This document shows, in pieces, positions 33,087-42,190 of a stretch of DNA of 54,585 nt. Origin of the DNA: an uncultured Oscillospiraceae bacterium (GTDB taxonomy: Bacteria > Bacillota > Clostridia > Oscillospirales > Oscillospiraceae); assembly GCA_947630785.1 (NCBI GenBank), contig CANRIW010000010.1, positions 1-54,585 on the forward strand. Reading direction: 5' to 3'. Position 1 is the first letter of the stretch; each line of letters opens with the position of its first letter. The notes beneath the pieces are model-generated. The model did not search any database. It saw only the letters and a list, made by a program, of their open reading frames with translations, and had not been told where the DNA came from. Position numbers and translations under genes: made by a program.

Positions 33087-34253
33087 TCAGATGACCCGGA
33101 CGCGGATGACGCCATCGATGGCCCTGATGTGGGCCAGAGCGTCAGCGGCGGCGGGGGCGCTGATATCCAGCATGGTATAGGCGTACTCGCCCTTGGACTT
33201 GTTGGTCATGTTCTCCACGTTGATCCCGTCGGCGGACACGGCCGCGGTGACGGAGGCCAGGATGTTGGGGATGTTCTTGTGGAGGACGCAAATGCGCTGG
33301 ACGCCGGAGCGGTCCATGGCCACGCTGGGGTAGTTGACGCTGTTGCGGATGTTGCCGTTCTCCAGATAGTCCTTCAGCTCGTCGGCGGCCATCACCGCGC
33401 AGTTGTCCTCGCTCTCAGGGGTGGAGGCGCCCAGATGGGGCAGGGCCACCACGCCGTCGGCCAGGGTGACGGTGTTATTGGCAAAGTCGGTGACGTATTT
33501 GGCCACCTTGCCGGACTGGAGGGCCGCCAGCATATCGGCGTCGTTCACCAGTTCGCCCCGGGCCAGGTTGACGACGCGCACCCCGTCCTTCATGTTGGCG
33601 ATGGCGGCGGCGTTGACGCTCCCCTTGGTGGAGGAATTGCAGGGCACATGCAGGGTGATATAGTCGGAGCTGCGGTACAAATCGTTCACATCCTTGACCA
33701 CCTTCACGTGGCGGTCCAGCCGCAGGGCGGCGTCCACGGACAGGAAGGGGTCGTAGCCGTACACGTCCATGCCCATGTTCAGGCCGATGTTGGCCACCAG
33801 CGCGCCGATGGCGCCCAGGCCCACCACGCCCAGGGTCTTGCGGTAGAGCTCGGGGCCCACAAAGGCGGACTTGCCCTTCTCCACGGCGGCGGCCACGTCC
33901 ACGCCCTCGGTATGCGCCTGGTCCTTGACCCAGGCGATGCCGCCGGCGATATCGCGGGAGGCCAGCAGCAGGGCGCACAGGACCAGCTCCTTCACAGCGT
34001 TGGCGTTGGCGCCGGGGGTGTTGAACACCACGATGCCCGCCTCGGCGCACTTGTCCACGGGGATGTTGTTGGTGCCGGCCCCCGCCCGGGCGATGGCCAG
34101 CAGGCTGGCGGGGAAGGGGTACTCATGGAGCTTGGCGGAGCGGACCAGGATGCCGTCCTCGTTCTCCGCGCCGTCGCTGACGGTAAAGCTGTCGGTGGGC
34201 AGACGGTTGAGCCCCACCGCCGCGATCTTGTTCATGGTCTTGATGTTGAACAT
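33087..34253 (-). CDS. serA: D-3-phosphoglycerate dehydrogenase
   Basis: 388 residues. NAD site GVVGLGAIGALVANIG; catalytic Arg in VNLARGELV; His in ALPHLGAST; C-terminal ACT domain (about 315-388), a common serine-feedback module. It starts serine synthesis from 3-phosphoglycerate. It is the last gene of the serC operon, 20 bp after the broken ywqG-like gene. GAGGTG lies 7 nt before the ATG. Confidence 0.93.
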   Translation of the reverse strand: MFNIKTMNKIAAVGLNRLPTDSFTVSDGAENEDGILVRSAKLHEYPFPASLLAIARAGAGTNNIPVDKCAEAGIVVFNTPGANANAVKELVLCALLLASRDIAGGIAWVKDQAHTEGVDVAAAVEKGKSAFVGPELYRKTLGVVGLGAIGALVANIGLNMGMDVYGYDPFLSVDAALRLDRHVKVVKDVNDLYRSSDYITLHVPCNSSTKGSVNAAAIANMKDGVRVVNLARGELVNDADMLAALQSGKVAKYVTDFANNTVTLADGVVALPHLGASTPESEDNCAVMAADELKDYLENGNIRNSVNYPSVAMDRSGVQRICVLHKNIPNILASVTAAVSADGINVENMTNKSKGEYAYTMLDISAPAAADALAHIRAIDGVIRVRVI

Positions 34254-34273
34254 AATGAATCACCTCAAATGAT

Positions 34274-35179
34274 TTAGCCGCAGTCCCAGTTGTAGAGCAC
34301 CTGGGAGAAATCTCTGCTTTTCAGAGCCTCAGAACTGATAAAGAAGTTTCCCACGCCGCAGTCGCCCCACATGATCAGATCCCGCCGGTCCCGCTGCTCG
34401 CTGTCCAGCTGGAACAGCAGCACGTCGAAGGGGCGGTACCTGGGCTGATACCGGGGGTCCTCCTGGACGAAGGTCGGACAACCGCCCATCTGCTGGTGGG
34501 GCGCCTGGAAGGGGGCGGGCTGATCAAAGATGTCGTAGGGCCGCTCGCCTTCCGGGAAGCGTTCAAAGAACTTCCATACCTTCTCCAGCGGGTCCTCCGG
34601 CCGGCGCTTATTCCACTTTTGGAGGAACAGCTCATCGAAGCGGTAGTCGCTCTGGGTCAGGCCCTGGACCTCCGGGGCGGCAAAGACGATACGGCAGGGC
34701 TTCAGGACGGGGGTGTACTCCTCGCTGTCCGCCGGAAGGGCGGGGCGTCTGGCATTGACCTCCTCCGCCGTGACGGAGCGGTCCACACTCTCCCGGTACA
34801 GCACCCGGAAGCCGGTCTGGGCGGCGCCGTCGCCGAAGTCGATGCCGTACACATCGTCCCGGGCGATGAAGAACTGCAGCAGGCCCTAGTGGGGGAAGTC
34901 CGGCAGGCCGGCCAGCGCCGCGCAGTCGATCTGAGCCAGCAGGTCCATGGACGCGCCGTTGGCGTCCAGGGGCCAGGACTCACCGCGGGCCAGATAAGGC
35001 GTGCCGCCGGCCTTGCTGTCAAAGAGGGAGGGCTCCCCCTCCTCCAGCCTGTAGCGGAGGACGGGTCGGGCGGTCTCCGCCTGGATCTCGGCGAAGATCT
35101 CCCCCGCCAGCTTCAGGTCGGCCCGCAGGTCCCGGGCCGGGACCGCGGGCTTCTTTTTCAGAAAATCGAACAGGCCCAC
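34274..35179 (-). pseudogene. DUF1963 (YwqG-like) gene interrupted by an in-frame amber codon
   Basis: One continuous frame from GTG 35179 to 34274 is split only by TAG at 34886-34888. The sequence on both sides fits one DUF1963 protein: MGLFDFLKKKP...AALAGLPDFPH, then GLLQFFIARDDVYGIDFGDG, through to NFFISSEALKSRDFS. In relatives a charged or polar residue stands where the stop is (DFP-x-x-GLLQFF), so a CAG to TAG change is the simple explanation. It lies within the serC-serA operon. The family function is unknown. A sequencing error or read-through cannot be excluded. Confidence 0.78.
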
Positions 35180-35194
35180 GGCGAAGCGCCCCTC

Positions 35195-36277
35195 TCAGTT
35201 GTTCTTGTCGAACGTCTTGATGAAGTCGGCCAGCTTCTCCACGCCCTCGGTGGGCATGGCGTTGTAGATGGATGCCCGCATGCCGCCCACGTTGCGGTGG
35301 CCCTTCAGGTTGACAAAGCCGGCGGCGGTGGCCTCGGCCACGAACTTGGCGTCCAGCTCCGGATCGGCGGAGCGGAAGGTCACGTTCATGTCGGACCGGG
35401 AGCCCTTCTCGGCGGCACAGGTGAACAGGCGGGAGTTGTCCAGCACGTCGTACAGCAGCTGGGCCTTGTCGTGCTTGATCTTCTCCATGCCTTCCACGCC
35501 GCCCTTGGAGTCCAGCCATTCCAGCACCAGGCCCAGCATATAGATGCACCAGCAGGGCGGGGTGTTGTACATGGAGTCCTTGTCGATCATGGTCTTGTAG
35601 TTCATCATCAGCGGGGTGTAGGGCAGCTCGTGGCCAGCCAGGTCCTCCCGGACCACGGCGATGGTCAGGCCCGCCGGGGCTAGGTTCTTCTGGGCTCCGC
35701 CGAAGATGATGCCGTACCTGGACACGTCCACCACACGGCTCAGGAAGTCGGAGGACATATCGCAGACGATGGGCACATCCCCGGTGTCGGGCACGTACTG
35801 CCACTCGGTGCCGTAGATGGTGTTGTTGGCGCAGTAGTAGAAGTAGCTGGCCTCGGGATCCAGCTTCAGCTGGTCCTGGGCGGGGATATAGGTGTGGTTC
35901 TTATCCTCGCTGGAGGCGGCCAGGTTGATCTGGCCGTACTTCTTGGCCTCTTTGTAGGCGATGTTGGAGAAGTTGCCGGTGACGGCGTAGTCCGCCTTGC
36001 CGCTCTTGCCGATCAGGTTCAGCGGGACCATGGAGAACTGGCTGGAGGCGCCGCCCTGGAGCAGCAGCACCTTATAGTTGTCGGGCACGTGGAACAGCCG
36101 GATGAAGTTGGCCTTGGTGTCGTCGAAGATTTTCTGGAACACCTTGGAGCGGTGGCTCATCTCCATGACGGACATGCCGGAGCCCTGATAGTTGGTGATC
36201 TCCTTCCCGGCCCGCTCCAACACCTCGAGAGGGAGCATGGACGGTCCGGCGGAAAAGTTATAAACGCGATCTGCCAT
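35195..36277 (-). CDS. serC: Phosphoserine aminotransferase
   Basis: 360 residues, normal length. N-terminal VYNFSAGPSMLPLEVLERA, PLP lysine in FGGAQKNLAPAG, and a C-terminal GHRNVGGMRASIYNAMP are characteristic. It converts 3-phosphohydroxypyruvate to phosphoserine with glutamate as donor. First gene of the serC-(ywqG)-serA operon, which contains two of the three serine-pathway steps. The start has AGGAGG 8 nt upstream. Confidence 0.95.
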   Translation of the reverse strand: MADRVYNFSAGPSMLPLEVLERAGKEITNYQGSGMSVMEMSHRSKVFQKIFDDTKANFIRLFHVPDNYKVLLLQGGASSQFSMVPLNLIGKSGKADYAVTGNFSNIAYKEAKKYGQINLAASSEDKNHTYIPAQDQLKLDPEASYFYYCANNTIYGTEWQYVPDTGDVPIVCDMSSDFLSRVVDVSRYGIIFGGAQKNLAPAGLTIAVVREDLAGHELPYTPLMMNYKTMIDKDSMYNTPPCWCIYMLGLVLEWLDSKGGVEGMEKIKHDKAQLLYDVLDNSRLFTCAAEKGSRSDMNVTFRSADPELDAKFVAEATAAGFVNLKGHRNVGGMRASIYNAMPTEGVEKLADFIKTFDKNN

Positions 36278-36328
36278 GATGATTTCCTCCTGTTTCTCGC
36301 AATTTTACTGCTTTAGCGTAGTATTCGT

Positions 36329-36357
36329 ATTATATGTTGTTAACAGAGCCGTGTCAA
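36329..36357 (-). promoter_or_regulatory. serC operon promoter
   Basis: Minus strand, exact consensus: TTGACA (36357-36352), 17 bp, TATAAT (36334-36329). Confidence 0.85.
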
Positions 36358-36373
36358 CGGCATAAGGGCTCAA

Positions 36374-36439
36374 AAACGGCCCAAAAGTGGGGATTTCTTT
36401 GTGGATTCTTGCGTCCTGGCCTTTGAAACGGCCCAAAAG
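36374..36439. repeat. Two 14-bp direct repeats upstream of the serC promoter
   Basis: AAACGGCCCAAAAG occurs at 36374-36387 and 36426-36439, 52 bp apart start to start, about five helical turns. They lie 17 and 69 bp upstream of the serC -35 box and could bind a regulator. Confidence 0.5.
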
Positions 36440-36448
36440 AGCGCAAAA

Positions 36449-36473
36449 AGCCGCCGGAGGCCCCCCGGCGGCT
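36449..36473 (-). terminator. Terminator of the Rrf2 regulator gene
   Basis: 9-bp stem, AGCCGCCGG (36449-36457) with CCGGCGGCT (36465-36473). On the minus strand it is followed by TTTTTGCG. Confidence 0.75.
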
Positions 36474-36483
36474 CACGTCCCGC

Positions 36484-36915
36484 TCAGATGATGTAGTCCC
36501 CCGCTCCGGCCTCCGGCCGCACCAGATCGGCAACGGTGATCCCCTTCAGGTAGTCCCGTATGACCTTGTCCAGTCCCTGCCACATGGAAAGAGTAGGGCA
36601 GACAGCCGCCCGCTGGCAGGGGACGGCGCCGTCCTCCAGACAGGCCACCGGGGACAGGGAGTCCTCCGTCAGCCGGAGCACATCCCATACAGTATACTGT
36701 TCCGGGGCATAGGTCAGCTTGTAGCCGCCCCCCTTGCCCCGCAGGCCGGTGAGCAGCCCGTTCTTCACCAGAGCTTTCAAAATGCTCTCCAGGTATTTCT
36801 CCGAGATGCCCTGCCGCCGGGCGATCTCCTTGAGCGGGATATAGCCCTCCGCCCGGTGCTCCGCCATATCGGCCAGCACCCGCAGGGCGTAGCGCCCCTT
36901 GGTGGAAACCAGCAT
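36484..36915 (-). CDS. Rrf2-family transcriptional regulator (IscR/CymR-like)
   Basis: 143 residues, ATG 36915 with GAGGAG 9 nt upstream. Winged helix at the N-terminus: [40 protein letters not shown] and the wing [11 protein letters not shown]. Three cysteines near 91-107 (CLEDGAVPC, then QRAAVC) are spaced seven and five residues apart, close to the Fe-S ligands of IscR, so a redox or Fe-S sensing role is possible; CymR instead senses cysteine through CysK. It is divergent from cysK-metY, and both promoters contain the same operator-like element. It probably represses cysteine synthesis and itself. Confidence 0.9.
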   Translation of the reverse strand: MLVSTKGRYALRVLADMAEHRAEGYIPLKEIARRQGISEKYLESILKALVKNGLLTGLRGKGGGYKLTYAPEQYTVWDVLRLTEDSLSPVACLEDGAVPCQRAAVCPTLSMWQGLDKVIRDYLKGITVADLVRPEAGAGDYII

Positions 36916-36935
36916 CACACATCACTCCTCTGTCC

Positions 36936-36956
36936 AACCTATTATACAACATGGTT
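36936..36956. promoter_or_regulatory. Operator-like element in the Rrf2 regulator promoter
   Basis: AACC (36936-36939), 13 bp, GGTT (36953-36956), overlapping the -10 box of the regulator's own promoter. The same pattern recurs at the cysK start site, with flanks matching ATAAACC...GGTT. Confidence 0.65.
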
Positions 36957-36969
36957 TATAGGATATCAA
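36941..36969 (-). promoter_or_regulatory. Promoter of the Rrf2 regulator
   Basis: Minus strand: -35 TTGATA (36969-36964), 17 bp, -10 TATAAT (36946-36941), overlapped by the operator-like element. Confidence 0.78.
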
Positions 36970-37013
36970 CCAATATTTTTTCGGGGCGCGCCGGAACGCT
37001 GTGGATTTTTCCC

Positions 37014-37042
37014 TTGACAGGGGAGGACCTTCGATGTATAAT
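37014..37042 (+). promoter_or_regulatory. cysK-metY promoter
   Basis: Exact consensus: TTGACA (37014-37019), 17 bp, TATAAT (37037-37042). Start predicted near 37049, at the edge of the operator-like element. Confidence 0.85.
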
Positions 37043-37049
37043 CCTCATA

Positions 37050-37070
37050 AACCTATCAGATAAATGGGTT
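37050..37070. promoter_or_regulatory. Operator-like element at the cysK transcription start
   Basis: AACC (37050-37053), 13 bp, GGTT (37067-37070), flanked by ATA and ATAT. The position just downstream of the -10 box fits repression. Confidence 0.68.
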
Positions 37071-37106
37071 ATATCAAAATCAATTTTCGTTCTGGAGGCT
37101 GTCATC

Positions 37107-38039
37107 ATGAGCAAGATCTACACATCCGCCGACCAGCTGATCGGCCATACCCCCCTGCTGGAACTGACCCACATCGAAAAAGAGGAGGGTCTGGAGGCAA
37201 AACTTCTGGCCAAGCTGGAGTACTTCAACCCCGCCGGCAGCGTGAAGGACCGCATCGGCAAGGCCATGATCGACGACGCGGAGGCCAAGGGCCTGCTGAA
37301 GCCCGGCTCCGTCATCATCGAGCCCACCTCCGGCAACACCGGCATCGGTCTCGCCAGCGTGGCCGCCGCCCGGGGCTACCGCATCATCATCGTCATGCCC
37401 GAGACCATGAGCGTGGAGCGCCGGCAGATCATGAAGGCCTACGGTGCCGAGCTGGTCCTCACTGAGGGAGCCAAGGGCATGAAGGGAGCCATCGCCAAGG
37501 CCGACGAGCTGGCCAGGGAGATCCCCAACGCCTTCATCCCCGGCCAGTTCGTCAACCCCGCCAACCCCGCCGCCCACAAGGCCGCCACCGGCCCCGAGAT
37601 CTGGGACGACACCGACGGGAAGGTGGACATCTTCGTGGCCGGCGTGGGCACCGGCGGCACCGTCACCGGCGTGGGAGAGTACCTGAAAGAGAAGAATCCC
37701 AACGTGAAGGTGGTGGCGGTGGAGCCCGCCTCCTCCCCGGTGCTGTCCAAGGGCGTCGCCGGCAGCCACAAGATCCAAGGCATCGGCGCGGGCTTCGTGC
37801 CCGACGTACTGAACACCCAGGTCTACGACGAGATCATCGCCGTGGAGAACGAGGACGCCTTCGCCGCCGGCAAGCGGGTGGGCCGCAGCGAGGGCGTGCT
37901 GGTGGGCATCTCCTCCGGCGCGGCGGTGTGGGCCGCCATCGAACTGGCCAAGCGGCCTGAGAACAAGGGCAAGACCATCGTGGCCCTGCTGCCCGACACC
38001 GGCGACCGGTATCTCTCCACCCCCCTGTTCGCGGACTGA
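37107..38039 (+). CDS. cysK: Cysteine synthase A (O-acetylserine sulfhydrylase)
   Basis: 310 residues. PLP lysine in [10 protein letters not shown]; substrate loop [12 protein letters not shown]; phosphate loop [13 protein letters not shown]-terminal [13 protein letters not shown]. It makes cysteine from O-acetylserine and sulfide. GGAGG lies 8 nt before the ATG. It is co-transcribed with metY (36-bp gap) and apparently controlled by the divergent Rrf2 regulator. Serine from the neighbouring serC-serA operon is the precursor. Confidence 0.96.
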   Translation: MSKIYTSADQLIGHTPLLELTHIEKEEGLEAKLLAKLEYFNPAGSVKDRIGKAMIDDAEAKGLLKPGSVIIEPTSGNTGIGLASVAAARGYRIIIVMPETMSVERRQIMKAYGAELVLTEGAKGMKGAIAKADELAREIPNAFIPGQFVNPANPAAHKAATGPEIWDDTDGKVDIFVAGVGTGGTVTGVGEYLKEKNPNVKVVAVEPASSPVLSKGVAGSHKIQGIGAGFVPDVLNTQVYDEIIAVENEDAFAAGKRVGRSEGVLVGISSGAAVWAAIELAKRPENKGKTIVALLPDTGDRYLSTPLFAD

Positions 38040-38075
38040 CGGACATTTAAAACCGACACGAAAGAGGGTTATCCC

Positions 38076-39359
38076 ATGAGCAGCTACCATTTTGAGACCC
38101 TCCAGCTCCACGTGGGGCAGGAGCAGGCCGACCCCGCCACCGATTCCAGGGCCGTGCCCATCTACGCCACCACTTCCTATGTGTTCCATAACTCCGCCCA
38201 CGCCGCCGCCCGCTTCGGCCTGACCGACGCCGGCAACATCTACGGCCGGCTCACCAACTCCACCCAGGACGTGCTGGAGAAGCGGGTCGCCGCCCTGGAG
38301 GGGGGCGTGGCCGCGCTGGCGGTGGCCTCCGGCGCGGCGGCCATCACCTACACCATCCAGGCCCTGGCCCAGGCCGGGGACCACATCGTGGCCCAGAAGA
38401 CCATCTACGGCGGCAGCTATAACCTGCTGGCCCACACCCTCCCCCAGTTCGGCGTGAGGACCACCTTTGTGAACGCCCACGACCTGGGAGAGGTGGAGGC
38501 CGCCATCCGGCCCAACACCAAGGCCATCTATCTGGAGACCCTGGGCAATCCCAATTCCGACATCCCCGATATCGACGCCGTCGCAGCCATCGCCCACGCC
38601 CACGGCCTGCCCCTGGTCATCGACAACACCTTCGGCACCCCCTACCTGATCCGGCCCATCGAGCACGGGGCGGACATCGTGGTCCACTCCGCCACCAAGT
38701 TCCTGGGCGGCCACGGCACCACTCTGGGCGGCGTCATCGTGGACAGCGGCAAGTTCGACTGGAGGGTCTCCGGCAAATACGCCCCCATCGCCGAGCCCAA
38801 CCCCAGCTACCACGGGGTCAGCTTTGTGGACGCCGCCGGCCCCGCCGCCTTCGTCACCTATATCCGGGCCATCCTGCTCCGGGACACCGGGGCCTGCATC
38901 TCCCCCTTCGCCGCCTTCCTGCTGCTTCAGGGGATCGAGACCCTGTCCCTCCGGCTGGAGCGACACGCCGAGAACACCAAAAAGGTGGTGGAGTATCTGG
39001 CGAACCACCCCCAGGTGGAGCGGGTCAACCATCCCTCCCTGCCGGACCACCCGGACCACGCCCTGTACGAGAAGTACTTCCCCCACGGCGGCGCGTCTAT
39101 CTTCACCTTTGAGATCAGGGGCGGTCAGGAGGAGGCCCACAAATTCATCGACGCCCTGGAGATCTTCTCCCTGCTGGCCAACGTGGCGGACGTAAAGTCC
39201 CTGGTCATCCATCCGGCCACCACCACCCACTCCCAGCTGAGCCCGGAGGAGCTGGCCGATCAGGGTATCTGGCCCAATACCATCCGGCTCTCCATCGGCA
39301 CCGAGCACATCGACGACATCATCGCCGACCTGGAGAAGGGGTTTGCCGCCGTCCGGTGA
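38076..39359 (+). CDS. metY: O-acetylhomoserine sulfhydrylase (aminocarboxypropyltransferase)
   Basis: 427 residues, the length of MetY enzymes. Cys/Met-metabolism PLP family: [20 protein letters not shown] near the N-terminus, [13 protein letters not shown], and PLP lysine in [16 protein letters not shown]. It makes homocysteine from O-acetylhomoserine and sulfide. Pairing with cysK places both sulfide-fixing routes under one promoter. The unit ends at a strong palindromic terminator. Confidence 0.95.
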   Translation: MSSYHFETLQLHVGQEQADPATDSRAVPIYATTSYVFHNSAHAAARFGLTDAGNIYGRLTNSTQDVLEKRVAALEGGVAALAVASGAAAITYTIQALAQAGDHIVAQKTIYGGSYNLLAHTLPQFGVRTTFVNAHDLGEVEAAIRPNTKAIYLETLGNPNSDIPDIDAVAAIAHAHGLPLVIDNTFGTPYLIRPIEHGADIVVHSATKFLGGHGTTLGGVIVDSGKFDWRVSGKYAPIAEPNPSYHGVSFVDAAGPAAFVTYIRAILLRDTGACISPFAAFLLLQGIETLSLRLERHAENTKKVVEYLANHPQVERVNHPSLPDHPDHALYEKYFPHGGASIFTFEIRGGQEEAHKFIDALEIFSLLANVADVKSLVIHPATTTHSQLSPEELADQGIWPNTIRLSIGTEHIDDIIADLEKGFAAVR

Positions 39360-39395
39360 CGGCCGGCCTCCTCTATCCGTGACACAATATGCGCG

Positions 39396-39429
39396 AAATC
39401 GCCCCGGCGGAGCTCCGCCGGGGCGATTT
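39396..39429. terminator. Perfect palindromic bidirectional terminator
   Basis: Two 17-bp arms without a spacer: AAATCGCCCCGGCGGAG (39396-39412) and its complement (39413-39429). It lies between convergent metY and citrate synthase. Confidence 0.9.
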
Positions 39430-39439
39430 CGACGTGTTT

Positions 39440-40858
39440 TCAGCCCTCTCTCTGGCTCATGGGGACAAAGGGCCGCTTGTGTACCACCGCCTTGTAGGCG
39501 GGGCGGATGATCCTTCCGTTGGGGTTGTAGACCTCCTCCACCCGGTGGGCGCACCAGCCCACGATGCGGGCGATGGCAAACAGAGGGGTATACAGCTCCG
39601 GGGGGATGTCCATCATCTTGTAGACCAGGCCGGAATACATATCCACATTGGCGCACATGGGCTTGTCCAGGCCGGTGACCTCGTGGAACACGCCGGGGGC
39701 CAGCCGCTCCACCGACTCGAACAACTCGAACTCCGCCAGGAAGCCCTTCTTCTCGGCCGTCCTCCGGGCAAACTTTTTCAGGATAACGGCCCGGGGATCG
39801 GAGAGGGTGTATACCGCGTGGCCCATGCCATAGATCAGGCCGGAACCGTCCCCGGCCTCCTTGCACAGGATCTTTTTCAGGAACGCCTCGATCTCCTCGT
39901 CGTCCTTCCAGTCCTTCACGCCGGGTTCGATGTGATTGGTGAACATGTCCATGACCCGCATGTTGGCGCCGCCGTGCTTGGGGCCCTTCAGGGAGCCCAC
40001 CGCCGCGGCGATGGCGGAGTAGATGTCCGTGCCGGAGGAGGACAGCACCCGGCAGGCAAAGGCGGAGTTGTTGCCGCCGCCGTGCTCGGCGTGGAGCACC
40101 AGGCACAGATCCAGCAGCTTGGCCTCCTCGTCGGTGAAGTGGTTGTCGTGCCGCACGGAGTAGAGGAAGTTCTGGGCCACGCTGAGCCCCTCCTGGGGCC
40201 GGTGGAGGTAGAGGGACTCCCCGTCGTAATAGTGCCGTTTGGCGGCGAAGGCGTGGGCCACGATCACCGGGAACCGGGCGATGAGCTTCAGCGCCTGGAG
40301 CATCTCTACGGGCAGGGTGTTGTTGTCCGGATCGGGGTCGTAGGAGTACAGAGCCAGCACGGAGCGGGCCAGCTTGTTCATCACGTCATGGCTGGGGGCC
40401 TTGAGGATCATATCCTCAGTGAAGTTGGGGGGCAGCTGGTGGAAATAGTCCATGATACCGCTGAACTGATCCAGTTGGGCCCTGGTGGGCAGAGCGCCGA
40501 ACATCAGCAGATAGGCGGTCTCCTCGAAGCCGAACCGGTTTTCGGAGGTGAAGCCCCGGATCAGTTCCTGCACATCAATGCCCCGGTAAAAGAGCTGGCC
40601 GGGGACAGGGACCCGCTCGCCGTCCTCCATGATGTAGCCCTTCACGTTGCCGATCTTGGTAACGCCCGCCATGACGCCGGTGCCGTCGGCGTTGCGGAGG
40701 CCCCGCTTCACGCTGTATTTCTCATAGTATTTAGGCTCGATCTGAGTATATTTCTCGAACTCCCCGCATAATCCTTCAATAAAGTTCAGGGAGGACTTGT
40801 ACTGCTCCACGGCTTTCCGCCGCGCATCGACCATCGAATTGATGATATCGTAATCCAT
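39440..40858 (-). CDS. Citrate synthase
   Basis: 472 residues from the ATG at 40858 (AAAGGAG 7 nt upstream); the longer frame to 40915 overlaps the promoter. Citrate synthase signatures: GQLFYRGIDVQELI, LCLVLHAEHGGGNNSAFACR, LKGPKHGGAN and YGMGHAVYTLSDPRA, containing the active-site histidines. It condenses acetyl-CoA and oxaloacetate. The N-terminal extension (about 1-70) is typical of the long clostridial members. It is a single-gene unit, probably supplying 2-oxoglutarate for glutamate synthesis. Confidence 0.94.
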   Translation of the reverse strand: MDYDIINSMVDARRKAVEQYKSSLNFIEGLCGEFEKYTQIEPKYYEKYSVKRGLRNADGTGVMAGVTKIGNVKGYIMEDGERVPVPGQLFYRGIDVQELIRGFTSENRFGFEETAYLLMFGALPTRAQLDQFSGIMDYFHQLPPNFTEDMILKAPSHDVMNKLARSVLALYSYDPDPDNNTLPVEMLQALKLIARFPVIVAHAFAAKRHYYDGESLYLHRPQEGLSVAQNFLYSVRHDNHFTDEEAKLLDLCLVLHAEHGGGNNSAFACRVLSSSGTDIYSAIAAAVGSLKGPKHGGANMRVMDMFTNHIEPGVKDWKDDEEIEAFLKKILCKEAGDGSGLIYGMGHAVYTLSDPRAVILKKFARRTAEKKGFLAEFELFESVERLAPGVFHEVTGLDKPMCANVDMYSGLVYKMMDIPPELYTPLFAIARIVGWCAHRVEEVYNPNGRIIRPAYKAVVHKRPFVPMSQREG

Positions 40859-40914
40859 AACCCAGCTCCTTTCCATGCGGATGGACAACTTCCTGTCGAC
40901 ATAATGTAAAAACA

Positions 40915-40943
40915 ATTATACGGCATAAAGAGGGAGTCGTCAA
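40915..40943 (-). promoter_or_regulatory. Citrate synthase promoter
   Basis: Minus strand: -35 TTGACG (40943-40938), 17 bp, -10 TATAAT (40920-40915). Confidence 0.82.
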
Positions 40944-41025
40944 TGCAAATTTGGAGCAAGTATTTTGCCATATCCCGATTTTTTTGGGGTATATTACACG
41001 AATTTTGAAGGAAGGGGAGAAAAAC

Positions 41026-42066
41026 TTGCAAAACAGGGAGCGTTGGGCGGGTCTCCGCCGTCCCTTCCTGACAGGGCTCGCCCTGGGCGTCTTTTTGCTG
41101 CTGCTGCCTCTGGCCGCCCTGGGCGGCGGGGAGGAGCGGCCGGTCGAAGTCCTCCCGGCCAGCCCCACGCCGGCGGTGGGGAGCGCTCCGGGCGGCGCGC
41201 CCTCCGTTACGGGGGAACTGAACGACGGGAAGGCCCTCCGGGTCTTGCAAAATGACGGCACCGTGGTGACCATGTCCATGGCGGACTATCTGCTGGGGGT
41301 GGTGTCCGCCGAAATGCCCGCCTCCTTTGAACCGGAGGCGCTGAAGGCCCAGGCGGTGTGCGCCCGGACCTATGCCCTCTGGCGGGCGCAGGCGGGCAGC
41401 CACGCCGCGGAGGGGGCGGATGTGTGCGCCGACTCCTCCTGCTGCCAGGCGTACCTCTCTCCCGGCGACGCCGCCGCCCGATGGGGCGCTCACGCGGCGG
41501 AATACACCGCCAAACTGTCCGCCGCCGTGGCCGGCACCGACGGGCAGGTGCTCACCTACGGCGGCTCTCTCATCCAGGCGGTGTTTTTCTCCTCCGCCGC
41601 CGGCGCCACCGAGGACGCCGCCGCCGTGTGGGGCAGCACCCTGCCCTATCTGGTGTCGGTGGACAGCCCCGAGGGGGACGAGGTGCCCAACTACCGCTCC
41701 ACCGTCACCCTGTCCGCCGGCGAGATAAAAGCCCTGGCGGAGGAGGCCGGCCTGGGCTGCGATCTGTCCGGCGACCCGGCGGGGTGGTTCTCCGGTCTCA
41801 CCCGCACCGTCTCCGGCCGGGTGGCCTCCCTCTCCCTGGGCGGGGTCTCCATGACCGGCGGGGCCGCCCGGAGCCTGTTCTCCCTGCGCTCCGCCGCCTT
41901 CGATGTGGCCTGTGACGGCGGCTCTTTCACTTTCTCGGTCACCGGCTACGGCCACGGGGTGGGCCTCAGCCAGTACGGCGCCAACGCCCTGGCCAAGGAC
42001 GGGGCCTCCTGGCGGGAGATCGTGGAGCACTATTACACCGGCGTCACCATCCAGGAGGGGGTCTGA
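41026..42066 (+). CDS. SpoIID-family protein (sporulation peptidoglycan lytic transglycosylase)
   Basis: 346 residues from a TTG start with AAGGGGAG 7 nt upstream; a longer in-frame extension to 40951 lacks a ribosome binding site. One N-terminal membrane segment (about 14-35), then the SpoIID domain: MADYLLGVVSAEMPASFEPE (with the catalytic-type glutamate), LKAQAVCARTYAL, and near the end GYGHGVGLSQYGANALAKDG. SpoIID cleaves glycan strands during engulfment. No other sporulation gene is nearby. SpoIID-like proteins also occur in non-sporulating species, so sporulation is suggested but not shown. Confidence 0.88.
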   Translation: MQNRERWAGLRRPFLTGLALGVFLLLLPLAALGGGEERPVEVLPASPTPAVGSAPGGAPSVTGELNDGKALRVLQNDGTVVTMSMADYLLGVVSAEMPASFEPEALKAQAVCARTYALWRAQAGSHAAEGADVCADSSCCQAYLSPGDAAARWGAHAAEYTAKLSAAVAGTDGQVLTYGGSLIQAVFFSSAAGATEDAAAVWGSTLPYLVSVDSPEGDEVPNYRSTVTLSAGEIKALAEEAGLGCDLSGDPAGWFSGLTRTVSGRVASLSLGGVSMTGGAARSLFSLRSAAFDVACDGGSFTFSVTGYGHGVGLSQYGANALAKDGASWREIVEHYYTGVTIQEGV

Positions 42067-42109
42067 GGGACAGATTTCCTTCAGATCCCATTAAATTTTG
42101 CCATTGCCA

Positions 42110-42138
42110 TTGCATTTTTCCTCCTGCTGTGATAGTAT
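42110..42138 (+). promoter_or_regulatory. Promoter of the LtaS-like gene
   Basis: -35 TTGCAT (42110-42115), 17 bp, -10 TAGTAT (42133-42138). Confidence 0.6.
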
Positions 42139-42190
42139 GTTACATTATTATGTAAATGATATGCTGTCACTCGAACCTGGAGGGATCTCT

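Noticed and set aside
37080-40106. 1008-codon minus-strand frame across cysK, metY and part of citrate synthase
   Set aside because: It is antisense to two clear enzymes and lacks any recognisable domain or ribosome binding site.
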